DNA of 64,000 nt from Pandoraea eparura (GCF_902459725.1 NZ_CABPSH010000004.1:1-64000), one strand, 5' to 3'; positions 37,583-46,925 are shown, numbered from the stretch's first letter. Translations and numbers: made by a program. Notes: a model not told the origin generated them from the sequence alone.

Positions 37583-37603
37583 GATATATGATATACGGTA
37601 TAC
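37583..37603 (-). promoter_or_regulatory. Putative GntR operator upstream of fdsGBAD
   Basis: GATATATGATATACGGTATAC has two overlapping inverted ATATAC/GTATAC runs. Its core TGATATACGGTATACG matches the reverse complement of the panE site (TGATATACGATATACA) at 14 of 16 positions. Confidence 0.55.
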
Positions 37604-37784
37604 GTGCAATAGTTTTGGCAGGGGTTAGGCAGGCTCGTTTACCCGAATCGGGCGCAGGAAATCGGAATACGAATCCGGGGCAATGGTCAGGCGCGATGCG
37701 GATGACGGGAATCCGCGGGACGCGACACGTTGGAGATGAGACGGGGCGGTTAGGCAGCTCGGCGAGCAGCGAGTAGCCGAGACG

Positions 37785-37820
37785 GCGAGAAGAGCGAGAA
37801 GAGCGAGAAGAGCGAGAAGG
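37785..37820. repeat. 9-base tandem repeat, four copies
   Basis: GCGAGAAGA is repeated four times (the last copy ends G) and continues in degenerate form to about 37841. It is noncoding, purine-rich and just downstream of the gntR terminator. Confidence 0.8.
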
Positions 37821-37881
37821 CGGGAAGGCGAGAAGAGCGATAGAAGCGCAGACGCTCAGGTGCGCAGAAGGCCGGGGCAAA

Positions 37882-37917
37882 AAAAAGCCAGTGACATTCC
37901 AATGTCACTGGCTTTTT
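37882..37917 (-). terminator. Strong bidirectional terminator after gntR
   Basis: AAAAAGCCAGTGACATT pairs with AATGTCACTGGCTTTTT around CC. On the minus strand the T-run continues into eight T. It lies 46 bases past the gntR stop. Confidence 0.9.
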
Positions 37918-37963
37918 AGCCGATCGCGGCCATTGCCGGACGCGGTGCAACGGCGAACGCGGG

Positions 37964-38677
37964 TTATTCGAGGAAGTCGCAGTGCTCTTCGACGAAGGCA
38001 GCCAGCCCCAGCGTATGGTCGCGCGCGAGCTTCTCGGCGAGTTCCGTGTCGCGCTTCTCGAGGGCGGTAATGATCTTCAGGTGATCGACAATCGAGCGGG
38101 CGGCCCGGTCGTTCTGAGCGATCGTCACCTTGCGGATGGCGCGCACGTGAATGAACAGGTTCTTGATCGTATTGGCGATCGCTTGCGAGCCGCCAAGATT
38201 GATCAGCGCCTGGTGGAAGTCGATATTCGCGTCGGAATACTCTTCGATATGATCCGTCGGCGGCGCATTGACGAACTCGTCGAACAGATGACGCAGCCTG
38301 GCGATATCCTCGTCGGTCGCATGCAACGTCGCGAGACGGGCGGACATCCCTTCTAGGGCTGCCCACATCTGGATCATCTCGACGATCTCGCGCTTGGTCT
38401 TGCGGATGATGAAGATGCCCCGGCGCGGCACCGTACGCAAAAAGCCTTCCTGTTCCAGCAAGGTCATGGCTTCGCGAATCGGCGTGCGCGAAACGCCAAG
38501 CACCTGGATGAGCTGACGCTCATCCAGACGAATTTCTTCTTTCTGGTTATAGATGTCGGCATCGGCGATGGCTTTTTTCAGCAGCGCATACGCCTGATTG
38601 CGAAAACTCGTGGTGGTGTCGATCGGCTCCAGCGCGAGCGGAGTCACGCGCGCCGGAGTTGGGGTGATCAGGGACAT
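37964..38677 (-). CDS. GntR/FCD-family regulator, candidate oxalate/formate regulator
   Basis: 237 residues from the ATG at 38677 after AGGAG. The winged-helix domain (~28-100) shows RLDERQLIQVLGVSRTPIREAMTLLEQEGFL. An FCD all-helical ligand domain follows (~105-230), with metal/ligand residues in DANIDFHQALINLGGS and LIHVRAIRKV, and the late KRDTELAEKLARDHTLGL. FCD regulators bind carboxylates. Sitting between fds and the panE-oxlT-oxc-frc genes, with palindromic ATATAC-type sites in front of these operons, it is the prime candidate for their regulator, responding to oxalate, formate or oxalyl-CoA. Direction of control is not proven. Confidence 0.9.
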   Translation of the reverse strand: MSLITPTPARVTPLALEPIDTTTSFRNQAYALLKKAIADADIYNQKEEIRLDERQLIQVLGVSRTPIREAMTLLEQEGFLRTVPRRGIFIIRKTKREIVEMIQMWAALEGMSARLATLHATDEDIARLRHLFDEFVNAPPTDHIEEYSDANIDFHQALINLGGSQAIANTIKNLFIHVRAIRKVTIAQNDRAARSIVDHLKIITALEKRDTELAEKLARDHTLGLAAFVEEHCDFLE

Positions 38678-38706
38678 GCAATAGTCTCCTAGGTATTACG
38701 GCCCCT

Positions 38707-38925
38707 TCAGAGGCGCAATGCTTGCTGCCCCACGATGGTTGCCGGCTTGGTGACGAGTTTACCCGATTCGTTTGCCTGCGTGGTTTCCGCCAGGTAGGCG
38801 AAGCGGCCGTTCTTCTCGGCCTTTTCGAGCATCGAGGCCGGCAGGGCGACGAAGAGGTGAACCATCGCAACACCGGTGGCAAGGGCGGAAGCAAGGGCAA
38901 GCAAAGTCAGCGCAGCGACGAACAT
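38707..38925 (-). CDS. Small single-pass membrane protein in the oxalate island
   Basis: 72 residues from the ATG at 38925, which follows AGGAG at good spacing. Residues 1-30 are a membrane helix (LTLLALASALATGVAMVHLFVAL); the rest, ~42 residues, is polar and probably cytoplasmic or periplasmic. The stop is 29 bases before gntR on the same strand, so the two are probably co-transcribed. A GATATAC run lies 85 bases upstream. No family is recognised. It could be an auxiliary protein of oxalate uptake, but nothing in the sequence proves it. Confidence 0.65.
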   Translation of the reverse strand: MFVAALTLLALASALATGVAMVHLFVALPASMLEKAEKNGRFAYLAETTQANESGKLVTKPATIVGQQALRL

Positions 38926-39480
38926 GGTGAAGCTCCTGATAAATGTTGACGATTGAAATGTGGGGGAGAACTTGCTTCGCATTGTATGTCGCGCTGCAGC
39001 AAGTCTCAAGATATACCACATACCAAATACCAATATTTATCGTTTTTCGGGACGTTCCCGGTGTCGCGGCGTTGGTTCACTGCCCGGATTTGTTGCTTTT
39101 TCGGATAGTGTTCAGTGGATGGATGATGGCGATGAACCTCCTGGATTGTCCGTCGGGCTTACGTTAGTGCGGATTTCGGGACGCCTGTGGCGCGCGAGGT
39201 TTCAGGGAGAACCCGAAGTGATCTCTAGTGGGTCCAAAAACGAATTATTGCGTTGCCGCGAAACCACATCGGCAGGGGCGTGCGTCGCTGCAACGGGTCA
39301 GGGGCTGCCGGCGAAAAGCCGGGGCGGCCGACGGTCATGACGGCAGGGCGGTATGGCAACGCGATGGCTTCAACCGGTCGCGTCCGCCACCTCTGTCGAC
39401 GCTCTATATAGTGGGTGCCGATCTTCGCGGGGCATCGTTGCAAGCCCCGCGAAGGGTGTTTCATGAAAACAACGCCTGGC
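38926..39480. other. 555-base gap between panE and the small membrane gene
   Basis: It holds GATATACCACATACC (39010-39024), a weak version of the GntR site, in front of the small gene and gntR. It also has a 10-bp hairpin, TTCGCGGGGC with GCCCCGCGAA (about 39433-39462), that may end panE. No gene is seen. Confidence 0.5.
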
Positions 39481-40494
39481 TCAGGCCGCTTTGGCCAGGC
39501 GCGCCTGCGCAGCCGCGACGGCGTCCGGCTGCGTCATGAACTCACGCTGCTTGATCAGTGCCAGCACCACATCGAGCGTCGGTGTCGGCACGTTGGCGAG
39601 GCGCCCCATCTCCTGCACCACTGAGACGAGCGGATCGATTTCCATCGCGCGGCTGCGCTCCAGATCCTGCAGCATCGACGTCTTGTGGGCACCGACGGCG
39701 CCCGCCCCGTTGATTCGGCGCTCCACGTCGACGCGGAAATGCACGCCGAACTTGTCGCCGATCGCTTTGGCTTCGAGCATCATGGCGCGCGCAACAGCGC
39801 GCGTGCCCGGATCGCTGGCGATGATGTCGAGCGTGGCGTGGGTGAGTGCGGAGATCGGGTTGAAGCAGAGGTTGCCCCAGAGTTTGAGCCAGATTTCGTC
39901 GCGGATATTCTCGCGAATCGGCGCGTCGAGTCCGCCAGCAATCATCAACTGCGAGAGTTTCTCCACACGCGCCGTGCGCTCGCCACTGGCTTCGCCCAGC
40001 GGGAACTTGTTGCCGTAGACGTGCTGGATTACGCCCGGTGCGACCACTTCGGTGGCCGGATAGACCACGCAGCCAATGGCGCGCTCGGGGCCGAGTTCAC
40101 GCCACTGGCGACCGCCGGGGTCGATGCTCTCGAGCGTCGTGCCTTCGAGCGCGCCGCCGTGCTTATAGAAGTACCAGTAGGGGATGCCGTTCACGGCCGT
40201 GACGACTGCCGTATTCGGGCCGATCAACGGTTGCATGGCGTCGAGCACCGACGGCACCGAATGCGCCTTCAGGGCGATGATCACGTAATCCTGCGGACCG
40301 AGTTCACGCGGATCGTCCGTGCAACGCAACTGGGCGACGCGTTCCTCGCCGTCGATCAGCAACTTGAGTCCGTGCTCGCGCATGGCGGCCAGATGTGGGC
40401 CGCGCGCAACCAGACTGACATCGGCTCCGGCGTGCGCGAGTTGCACGCCGAGATAGCCGCCGATGGCACCGGCGCCATAGATGCAAATCTTCAT
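39481..40494 (-). CDS. panE: 2-dehydropantoate 2-reductase family protein, candidate oxalyl-CoA reductase
   Basis: 337 residues from the ATG at 40494 after GGAGGGAGAG. KICIYGAGAIGGYLG is the NADPH Rossmann motif of ApbA/PanE. The catalytic-lysine region EIWLKLWGNLCFNPISALT and the helical C-terminal domain are intact. In Methylobacterium extorquens a PanE homologue (PanE2) acts as NADPH-dependent oxalyl-CoA reductase, forming glyoxylate for oxalate assimilation. Here the gene is divergent from oxlT-oxc-frc and shares an operator-like 12-mer with oxlT. I therefore favour oxalyl-CoA reduction, or possibly pantothenate synthesis for CoA supply. Confidence 0.85.
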   Translation of the reverse strand: MKICIYGAGAIGGYLGVQLAHAGADVSLVARGPHLAAMREHGLKLLIDGEERVAQLRCTDDPRELGPQDYVIIALKAHSVPSVLDAMQPLIGPNTAVVTAVNGIPYWYFYKHGGALEGTTLESIDPGGRQWRELGPERAIGCVVYPATEVVAPGVIQHVYGNKFPLGEASGERTARVEKLSQLMIAGGLDAPIRENIRDEIWLKLWGNLCFNPISALTHATLDIIASDPGTRAVARAMMLEAKAIGDKFGVHFRVDVERRINGAGAVGAHKTSMLQDLERSRAMEIDPLVSVVQEMGRLANVPTPTLDVVLALIKQREFMTQPDAVAAAQARLAKAA

Positions 40495-40566
40495 GAAGTC
40501 TCTCCCTCCAAAGGTGAATCGAAATCTGGGCCTGGTACTGGCCGTTTATTCTTCTAATACCAAATG

Positions 40567-40586
40567 TTGTATATCGTATATCACAA
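40567..40586 (-). promoter_or_regulatory. Putative GntR operator upstream of panE
   Basis: TTGTATATCGTATATCACAA is an imperfect palindrome 73 bases before panE. It contains TATATCGTATAT, identical to the core of the oxlT site at 41073-41084. Confidence 0.6.
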
Positions 40587-41057
40587 GGCGAGGAGCGCCA
40601 AGCATTCCGGCGGCAATTCCCGTCATGGTTTCCCCGCAGAGGCCCGAAAAACCGATGGCACGATGTGTGAGCACTTCGGGCATGAGCGGTGGGGGCAGAA
40701 AACGCCTGAGGCGTCTGTTAGATGAATTATTACGGTGTATTACAAGGATTGAGCGCAAGGGCAGAAATCGGTTTCTTGTGAGAAAAAGTATCGAAAATAT
40801 CGCCTTGTGCTGGTTTTAAAAATTGCCAAGGAGGCCGATGTAAAAAGGCTGTCTGCCTTGTCAGGCAAGCCTCTCTGATCAGGTTAACTCCTTAGTATTT
40901 TCGCATTGCGTTGTTGCGCCGCTCCGGCCTACAGTGGCGTTACTGTATCTAGCCGCCACTTAGAGCAGGGTGTCGCGTGCCGTGAGGGTTTTCGCTGCAA
41001 TGGACGAAAACGACTGCGGCACACGACGCGGAAGACGAGGATCGCAATAAATTAGTG
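40587..41057. other. Left part of the panE-oxlT divergent region, no gene seen
   Basis: About 470 bases of lower-GC sequence lie between the panE operator and the oxlT promoter. No reading frame with a credible start was found and no further operator copy is visible. The composition is AT-richer than the neighbours, as expected of promoter DNA. Confidence 0.5.
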
Positions 41058-41100
41058 TTGACTTATATCTGATATATCGTATATTTCGTTCGGTATATTT
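41058..41100 (+). promoter_or_regulatory. oxlT promoter with overlapping GntR operator
   Basis: TTGACT (41058-41063) and TATATT (41080-41085) are 16 bases apart. The palindromic TATATCGTATAT (41073-41084) overlaps the -10, and a further GGTATATTT follows at 41092-41100. A bound regulator here would block RNA polymerase. Confidence 0.65.
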
Positions 41101-41249
41101 ACGGGAAATGCAATGGACCCCGTAAGCATCAGAGACAAGTCGGCGAGGCGAAGACCTCGTAAAGCATACCCAGGGGGCACAGACCCCATCCGGAAGGTGT
41201 TGTTGTTGTGAAGCTGCCAAACAACTGGAAACCGATGGAGGAGGTACAA

Positions 41250-42581
41250 GTGGAGACGACTAATCAACACGGTAAGCAATCCGTGTTCGCGAGCCCTTGG
41301 GTTCAGCTCGTGTTCGGCGTGATTTGCATGGCGATGATCGCCAACCTGCAGTACGGGTGGACGCTGTTCGTCAACCCGATCGATGAGAAGTATCACTGGG
41401 GCCGTACGGCCATTCAGGTCGCGTTCACGATTTTCGTTGTGACGGAAACCTGGCTGGTGCCGATCGAAGGGTATCTGGTCGACAAGTTCGGCCCGCGCCC
41501 GGTGGTGGTCGGGGGTGGTCTGTTGTGCGGTGTCGCCTGGGTGTTGAACGCCCATGCGTCCTCGCTGCCGATGCTGTATTTCGCCGCGGCGGTGGGCGGG
41601 GTGGGCGCCGGTGCGGTGTATGGCACGTGCGTGGGTAATGCGTTGAAGTGGTTCCCGGATCGCCGCGGCCTTGCTGCGGGCCTGACCGCCGCCGGTTTCG
41701 GCGCGGGTTCGGCGCTGACCGTGGTGCCGATCGCCAACATGATCAAGTCGAGCGGCTACGAAAACACCTTCCTGACCTTTGGTCTGGGGCAGGGGATCAT
41801 CGTGCTGGTGCTCGGTCTGGCGCTCGCCAATCCGCCGGCATCGATCGAGGCGCTCAAAAAGCTGGCCCCTGGGGCCATGCGCTACAACGCCAAGCCGACG
41901 GAAGTCATGCGCTCCCCGGTGTTCTGGATGATGTATCTGATGTTCGTGCTGATGGCCGCCGGCGGTTTGATGGCGACGGCACAGCTCGGCCCGATCGCCA
42001 AGGACTACGGTCTCGATCAGGCACCGGTGTCGATCCTCGGTCTGACGCTGCCGGCACTCACCTTCGCACTGGCGATCGACCGTGTGCTTAACGGGGTGAC
42101 GCGTCCGGTGTTCGGCTGGATCTCGGACAAGATCGGTCGCGAAAACACGATGTTCATCGCCTTCGCGATGGAAGCCGTGGGGATCTACGCCCTGGCCAAG
42201 TTCGGTCAGCACCCGGTGGCTTTCGTGATCCTGACTGGCCTGGTGTTCTTCGCCTGGGGGGAGATCTACAGCCTGTTCCCGGCGACCTGTGCCGACACGT
42301 ATGGTTCGAAGTATGCCGCCACCAACGCGGGGATGCTCTACACCGCGAAGGGAACCGCCGCGTTGCTGGTGCCCTTCTCGAGCATCATCACCACGTCGAC
42401 TGGCAGCTGGCAGGCCGTGTTCATGATCGCTTGCGCCATGAACGCCTTCGCCGCCTTCCTGGCCTTGTTTGTCCTCAAGCCGATGCGTGCCCGTCTGGCA
42501 CAGCGTTACGCCAGTGACTACAAGGCGCAAGCGGGTGATCCGGTCGTGCAGGCAGCGGATCTGTCGCGCAGCACCACGTAA
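41250..42581 (+). CDS. oxlT: Oxalate/formate antiporter, MFS family
   Basis: 443 residues from GTG 41250, placed five bases after the near-perfect ribosome site GGAGGAGGT (41237-41245); GTG 41208 and ATG 41235 lie upstream in frame but on or before that site. Twelve membrane helices. ANLQYGWTLFVNPI is the first-helix pattern of OxlT-like carriers, and EKYHWGRTAIQVAFTIFV, GTCVGNALKWFPDRRGLA and WGEIYSLFPATCADTYG are all characteristic. It exchanges extracellular oxalate for intracellular formate. It is followed by oxc and frc, with a 191-base spacer. Confidence 0.94.
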   Translation: METTNQHGKQSVFASPWVQLVFGVICMAMIANLQYGWTLFVNPIDEKYHWGRTAIQVAFTIFVVTETWLVPIEGYLVDKFGPRPVVVGGGLLCGVAWVLNAHASSLPMLYFAAAVGGVGAGAVYGTCVGNALKWFPDRRGLAAGLTAAGFGAGSALTVVPIANMIKSSGYENTFLTFGLGQGIIVLVLGLALANPPASIEALKKLAPGAMRYNAKPTEVMRSPVFWMMYLMFVLMAAGGLMATAQLGPIAKDYGLDQAPVSILGLTLPALTFALAIDRVLNGVTRPVFGWISDKIGRENTMFIAFAMEAVGIYALAKFGQHPVAFVILTGLVFFAWGEIYSLFPATCADTYGSKYAATNAGMLYTAKGTAALLVPFSSIITTSTGSWQAVFMIACAMNAFAAFLALFVLKPMRARLAQRYASDYKAQAGDPVVQAADLSRSTT

Positions 42582-42772
42582 CGTGAAGCGACGCGCTCAG
42601 CACGCAGCCTGACCGGCGCTTGGAAAGAGATGTTTGACCGGCGTGCAATCCGTGCCCTTGCGGGGCCGGTTGCACGGCCGGGTGAGCAAGTAGCGAAGCA
42701 GTACGGGAATACCCATTAATCGTCAGACAAGACGACGCAACACTGAAACCGGAAAAATTGGAGGAGAGAATT

Positions 42773-44563
42773 ATGTCCATTGCGATGACCGTGCCAGTCG
42801 GCAAAGCGGAAAACGACACCGCGGGCAACACGCTCAATGACACCAGCCGACACGCGAACATCGTGTCCGAGGCGCCGACGACCGATGGCTTCCATCTGGT
42901 CATCGATGCCCTGAAAGCGAACGACATCGACACCATCTTCGGTCTGGTGGGCATTCCCATCACCGATCTGGCGCGACTCGCGCAAGCCGAAGGTATGCGC
43001 TTCATCGGCTTCCGCCATGAACAGCACGCCGGGCACGCCGCGGCCATCGCCGGCTATATGACGCAAAAGCCGGGCATCTGCCTGACGGTGTCCGCCCCCG
43101 GCTTCCTGAACGGGCTGACGGCGCTCGCCAACGCGACCACCAACTGCTTCCCGATGATCCTGATCAGCGGCTCGAGCGAGCGTGAGATCGTCGACCTGCA
43201 GCAGGGCGACTACGAAGAGATGGACCAGCTCAATGCGGCCAAGCCGTATTGCAAGGCCGCCTACCGCGTGTTGCACGCCGAAGACATCGGCGTTGGCCTG
43301 GCCCGCGCCATTCGCGCGGCCGTGTCGGGCCGCCCGGGTGGCGTCTATCTGGATCTGCCGGCCAAGCTGCTGGCGCAGACCATCGACGCGCAGAAGGCGA
43401 AAGACTCGCTGATTCGCGTGATCGACGCCGCACCGCGTCAGATCCCGGCCCCCGATGCCGTCCAGCGCGCGCTCGATGTCATCAAGGGCGCCAAGCGTCC
43501 GCTGATTCTGCTCGGCAAGGGCGCTTCGTACGCCCAGGCCGACGCCGACATTCGTGCCCTCATCGAGAAGACCGGCATTCCGTACCTGCCGATGTCGATG
43601 GCCAAGGGGCTGCTGCCCGACACGCATGAGCAATCTGCCGCGGCCGCACGTTCGTTCGTGCTGCAAGAGGCCGACGTGGTCGTGCTGATCGGCGCGCGCC
43701 TGAACTGGCTGCTCGCGCACGGCAAGGGCAAGACCTGGGGCGCCGCGCCGAAGAAGTTCGTGCAGATCGACATCTCGCCGACGGAAATCGACAGCAACGT
43801 GGCCATCGCGGCCCCGGTGATCGGTGACATCGGCTCGTGCGTGTCGGCACTGCTCGCCGGTGTGGACGCCAACTTCGGCAAGCCGTCGACCGAATGGACC
43901 GGCGCCATCGCCGAGCGCAAGAACAAGAACCTCGCGAAGATGGCGGCAACGCTGGCGCAAAATCCGTCGCCGATGAACTTCCACAGCGCACTGGGCGCGA
44001 TTCGCGACGTGCTCAAGCAGCATCCGGACATCAACCTCGTCAACGAAGGGGCGAACACGCTCGACTACGCCCGCGCCATCATCGACCAGTACCAGCCGCG
44101 CAAGCGCTTCGACTCGGGTACGTGGGGCGTGATGGGCATCGGCATGGGCTTCGCCATCGGCGCGGCCGTCACGAGTGGTCAACCGGTCGTGGCCATCGAA
44201 GGCGACAGCGCCTTCGGCTTCAGTGGCATGGAACTCGAAACCATCTGCCGTTACGAGCTGCCGGTCACCACCATCATCTTCAACAACAACGGCGTGTATC
44301 GCGGCACCGACGTCAACCCGACGGGCGGCAAGGACGTGGCACCGACGGTGTTCGTCAAGGGCGCGCGCTACGACAAGATGATCGAAGCCTTCGGTGGCAT
44401 CGGTTACCACGTCACCACGCCGGAAGAACTGACGAAGGCGCTGCAGGCGTCGATCGCAGCAGGCAAGCCGGCGCTGATTAACGCCGTCATCGACGAAGCT
44501 GCGGGCACCGAAAGCGGCCGCCTGACGAACCTGAATCCGCAAAGCGCGGCGATGAAAAAGTAA
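42773..44563 (+). CDS. oxc: Oxalyl-CoA decarboxylase
   Basis: 596 residues from ATG 42773, preceded by GGAGGAGAG. It is a ThDP-dependent enzyme: the catalytic Glu ([17 protein letters not shown], Glu83, aligned with Glu56 of Oxalobacter formigenes Oxc), FSAPGF-type [34 protein letters not shown], and the C-terminal ThDP/Mg motif [15 protein letters not shown] with [10 protein letters not shown]. Compared with O. formigenes the N-terminus is about 27 residues longer, Thr/Asn-rich and probably disordered. It converts oxalyl-CoA to formyl-CoA and CO2. frc starts 25 bases downstream, and the two work as a cycle. Confidence 0.98.
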   Translation: MSIAMTVPVGKAENDTAGNTLNDTSRHANIVSEAPTTDGFHLVIDALKANDIDTIFGLVGIPITDLARLAQAEGMRFIGFRHEQHAGHAAAIAGYMTQKPGICLTVSAPGFLNGLTALANATTNCFPMILISGSSEREIVDLQQGDYEEMDQLNAAKPYCKAAYRVLHAEDIGVGLARAIRAAVSGRPGGVYLDLPAKLLAQTIDAQKAKDSLIRVIDAAPRQIPAPDAVQRALDVIKGAKRPLILLGKGASYAQADADIRALIEKTGIPYLPMSMAKGLLPDTHEQSAAAARSFVLQEADVVVLIGARLNWLLAHGKGKTWGAAPKKFVQIDISPTEIDSNVAIAAPVIGDIGSCVSALLAGVDANFGKPSTEWTGAIAERKNKNLAKMAATLAQNPSPMNFHSALGAIRDVLKQHPDINLVNEGANTLDYARAIIDQYQPRKRFDSGTWGVMGIGMGFAIGAAVTSGQPVVAIEGDSAFGFSGMELETICRYELPVTTIIFNNNGVYRGTDVNPTGGKDVAPTVFVKGARYDKMIEAFGGIGYHVTTPEELTKALQASIAAGKPALINAVIDEAAGTESGRLTNLNPQSAAMKK

Positions 44564-44588
44564 CTCGAGTCAATCAAGGAGACATGAC

Positions 44589-45839
44589 ATGAGCAAACCC
44601 CTCGAAGGTATCAAGATCATCGACTTCACGCACGTGCAAGCCGGCCCCGCCTGTACGCAGTTGCTGGCCTGGTTCGGCGCCGACGTGATCAAGGTGGAAC
44701 GCCCGGGATCGGGCGACGTCACGCGTAACCAACTGCGCGACATCCCCGACGCCGATGCCTTGTACTTCACGATGCTCAACAGCAACAAGCGCTCGTTGAC
44801 GCTCGATACGAAGACGCAGGAAGGCAAGGAAGTGCTCGAAAAGCTGGTGCGTGAATCCGACGTGCTGGTGGAAAACTTCGGCCCGGGCGCGCTGGATCGC
44901 ATGGGTTTCTCGTGGGAGCGCCTGAACGAACTCAACCCGAAGCTGATCATGGCCTCGGTGAAGGGCTTCTCGGACGGTCACCACTACGACGATCTGAAGG
45001 TCTATGAGAATGTGGCGCAGTGCGCAGGCGGCGCGGCCTCGACGACCGGCTTCTGGGACGGCCCCCCGACGGTGTCGGCCGCAGCGCTGGGCGACAGCAA
45101 CACCGGCATGCACCTCGCGATCGGCATTCTGACGGCCATCATTGGCCGTGGCCAGACGGGCCGTGGTCAGAAGGTGGCCGTCTCGATGCAGGATTCGGTC
45201 ATCAACCTGTGCCGCGTGAAGCTGCGCGACCAGCAGCGCCTGGACCGTATCGGCTACCTCGAAGAGTATCCGCAGTACCCGCATGGCGAGTTCAGCGACG
45301 TGGTGCCGCGCGGCGGCAACGCCGGCGGTGGTGGTCAGCCGGGCTGGGTGCTCAAGTGCAAGGGCTGGGAGACGGACCCGAACGCGTACATCTACTTCAC
45401 GATTCAGGGTCACGCCTGGGAGCCGATCTGCCGCGCGCTGGGCAAGCCGGAGTGGATCGAAGATCCGAACTACGCTACGCCGCAAGCGCGTCAACCGCAC
45501 ATCTTCGAAATCTTCGCGACCATCGAAGAGTGGCTGGCCGACAAGACGAAGTACGAAGCGGTCGACATCCTGCGCAAGTTCGATATCCCGTGCGCACCGG
45601 TGCTGTCGATGAAGGAAATCGCGAACGATCCGTCGCTGCGCGCGTCGGGCACGATCGTGGAAGTGCCGCACAAGGAGCGTGGTACGTACCTGACCGTCGG
45701 CAGCCCGATCAAGTTCTCGGGCCTGAAGCCGGAAATCACGGGTTCGCCGCTGCTGGGTGAGCACACCGACGAGATTCTGGCCGAGCTGGGCTACAGCAAG
45801 GACCAGATCGCAAACCTGCATTCGTCGCGGTCGGTTTAA
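44589..45839 (+). CDS. frc: Formyl-CoA:oxalate CoA-transferase (Frc), first copy
   Basis: 416 residues of the class III CoA-transferase family, start after AAGGAG. Asp169 in [12 protein letters not shown] is the catalytic aspartate that carries the acyl anhydride, at the same number as in O. formigenes Frc. The mobile glycine loop [12 protein letters not shown] is intact. Residue 48 is Gln (TRNQLRD), where O. formigenes and E. coli enzymes have Trp. It moves CoA from formyl-CoA to oxalate, releasing formate. A 46-base palindrome follows the gene. Confidence 0.96.
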   Translation: MSKPLEGIKIIDFTHVQAGPACTQLLAWFGADVIKVERPGSGDVTRNQLRDIPDADALYFTMLNSNKRSLTLDTKTQEGKEVLEKLVRESDVLVENFGPGALDRMGFSWERLNELNPKLIMASVKGFSDGHHYDDLKVYENVAQCAGGAASTTGFWDGPPTVSAAALGDSNTGMHLAIGILTAIIGRGQTGRGQKVAVSMQDSVINLCRVKLRDQQRLDRIGYLEEYPQYPHGEFSDVVPRGGNAGGGGQPGWVLKCKGWETDPNAYIYFTIQGHAWEPICRALGKPEWIEDPNYATPQARQPHIFEIFATIEEWLADKTKYEAVDILRKFDIPCAPVLSMKEIANDPSLRASGTIVEVPHKERGTYLTVGSPIKFSGLKPEITGSPLLGEHTDEILAELGYSKDQIANLHSSRSV

Positions 45840-45885
45840 GTCCGCGAGGGCAGGACGAGTCAGGCTACGCCCGGCTCGCCGCCAG

Positions 45886-45931
45886 TGCGCCGCTGCCGTC
45901 ACTGCCCTCGGGCAGTGACGGCAGCGGCGCA
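45886..45931 (+). terminator. 46-base perfect palindrome downstream of frc
   Basis: A 22-bp arm (45886-45907) pairs without mismatch with 45910-45931 around TC. There is no T-run after it (GGGTAGG), so it may be a factor-assisted terminator or mRNA-end stabiliser rather than a classic intrinsic terminator. Confidence 0.65.
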
Positions 45932-46075
45932 GGGTAGGTGTTCATGGGTGCGGCGTCGTATGGCGCCAGCACCCGTTCTTATTTTCGGGACCGTGTTGTC
46001 CTCTAATTGATGTACTTTATTGGCATGTTTGGTAGTCGTGCCAATCGCATTCCCCACAAGATTATTGGAGACATC

Positions 46076-46516
46076 ATGAGCGCATCCGTCGACGTCAGTC
46101 AGTTGGTCCAGGTGGTGGGCGACGCCATCGTCGTAGCCGATCCGAACAACATCATCACGCTGTGGAACAGCGGTGCGCAGAAGATGTTCGGTTTCTCGGA
46201 AGCCGAGGCGCTCGGGCAGCCGCTGGATATCATCATCCCCGACCGGCTGCGCGCGCGTCATAACGAAGGCTATGCCAAGACGATGGAGACCGGGCAGACG
46301 AAGTACGGCAGCGATTTGCTCAAAGTCCCGGCCGCGCACAAGGACGGCCGGGCCATGTCGATTGCGTTTACCGTGGCGTTGCTGCATGGTGCGGGCGGCG
46401 AAGTCACCGGCATCGTGGCCGTGATTCGCGACGAGACCGCGCGCTTCCAGGAAGACCGTCAGTTGCGCAAGCGCGTGGCGGAACTCGAGGCGAAAGTGGC
46501 GGCTACGGCCGGCTGA
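46076..46516 (+). CDS. PAS-domain-only protein in the oxalate cluster
   Basis: 146 residues from ATG 46076 after TTGGAGAC. Residues ~5-118 form one PAS domain: VQVVGDAIVVADPNNIITLWNSGAQKMFGFSEAEALGQPL pattern, IIPDRLRARHNEGY, and the strand GEVTGIVAVIRDETARFQED. A short coiled-coil tail (RQLRKRVAELEAKVAA) follows. The HNEGY-type loop is seen in haem- or flavin-PAS families, but no definite cofactor residue can be assigned. No kinase, HTH or cyclase domain is present, so it must act through a partner. It lies between the two frc genes and could be a redox or ligand sensor for the island. Confidence 0.85.
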   Translation: MSASVDVSQLVQVVGDAIVVADPNNIITLWNSGAQKMFGFSEAEALGQPLDIIIPDRLRARHNEGYAKTMETGQTKYGSDLLKVPAAHKDGRAMSIAFTVALLHGAGGEVTGIVAVIRDETARFQEDRQLRKRVAELEAKVAATAG

Positions 46517-46618
46517 TCGCGCGATGGCGGACGTCGTGGTCAGACGCGCGAGGCGTTACCGCTAGCGTCCGAGCGTCAATGCTGGACACCGCGCAGGATT
46601 CAGGTCAGGACTCAGGAA

Positions 46619-46671
46619 GCACCGAAGTGTGACGCCCCCGTTTGGGCGGCGCCGCGCCTCGGTGCTTTTTT
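46619..46671 (+). terminator. Terminator of the PAS gene
   Basis: GCACCGA (46619-46625) pairs with TCGGTGC (46659-46665), enclosing an inner CGCCC/GGGCG stem, and is followed by six T. Confidence 0.8.
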
Positions 46672-46925
46672 GCGTTTCAGCGTCCGGTTGGCGGGCGAAG
46701 GCGGGCTTTCGAGTATTTTGTATTCAATATATTCAAAGGATCTTGAACGAGGTCGCGCGACGGATCGCCGATTTTCATCGTCAGGACACATGCCTGTAAA
46801 CCCGTAGCCCGGAGCGATGGCGCATGCGATGTTGCGGCGCAGACTCCCTTTGTTCATGGGGATTGCGGCGATTTTCCACGGTTCCATGCTGCGTCACAGT
46901 CAATCCCATCGGCAACAAAAAGCCG

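Larger units (their letters stand above)
37322..37963. other. 642-base region between fdsG and gntR
   Basis: It carries the fds promoter region, an operator-like site at 37583-37603, a 9-base tandem repeat at 37785-37820 and the gntR terminator at 37882-37917. No protein gene is supported. Confidence 0.6.
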
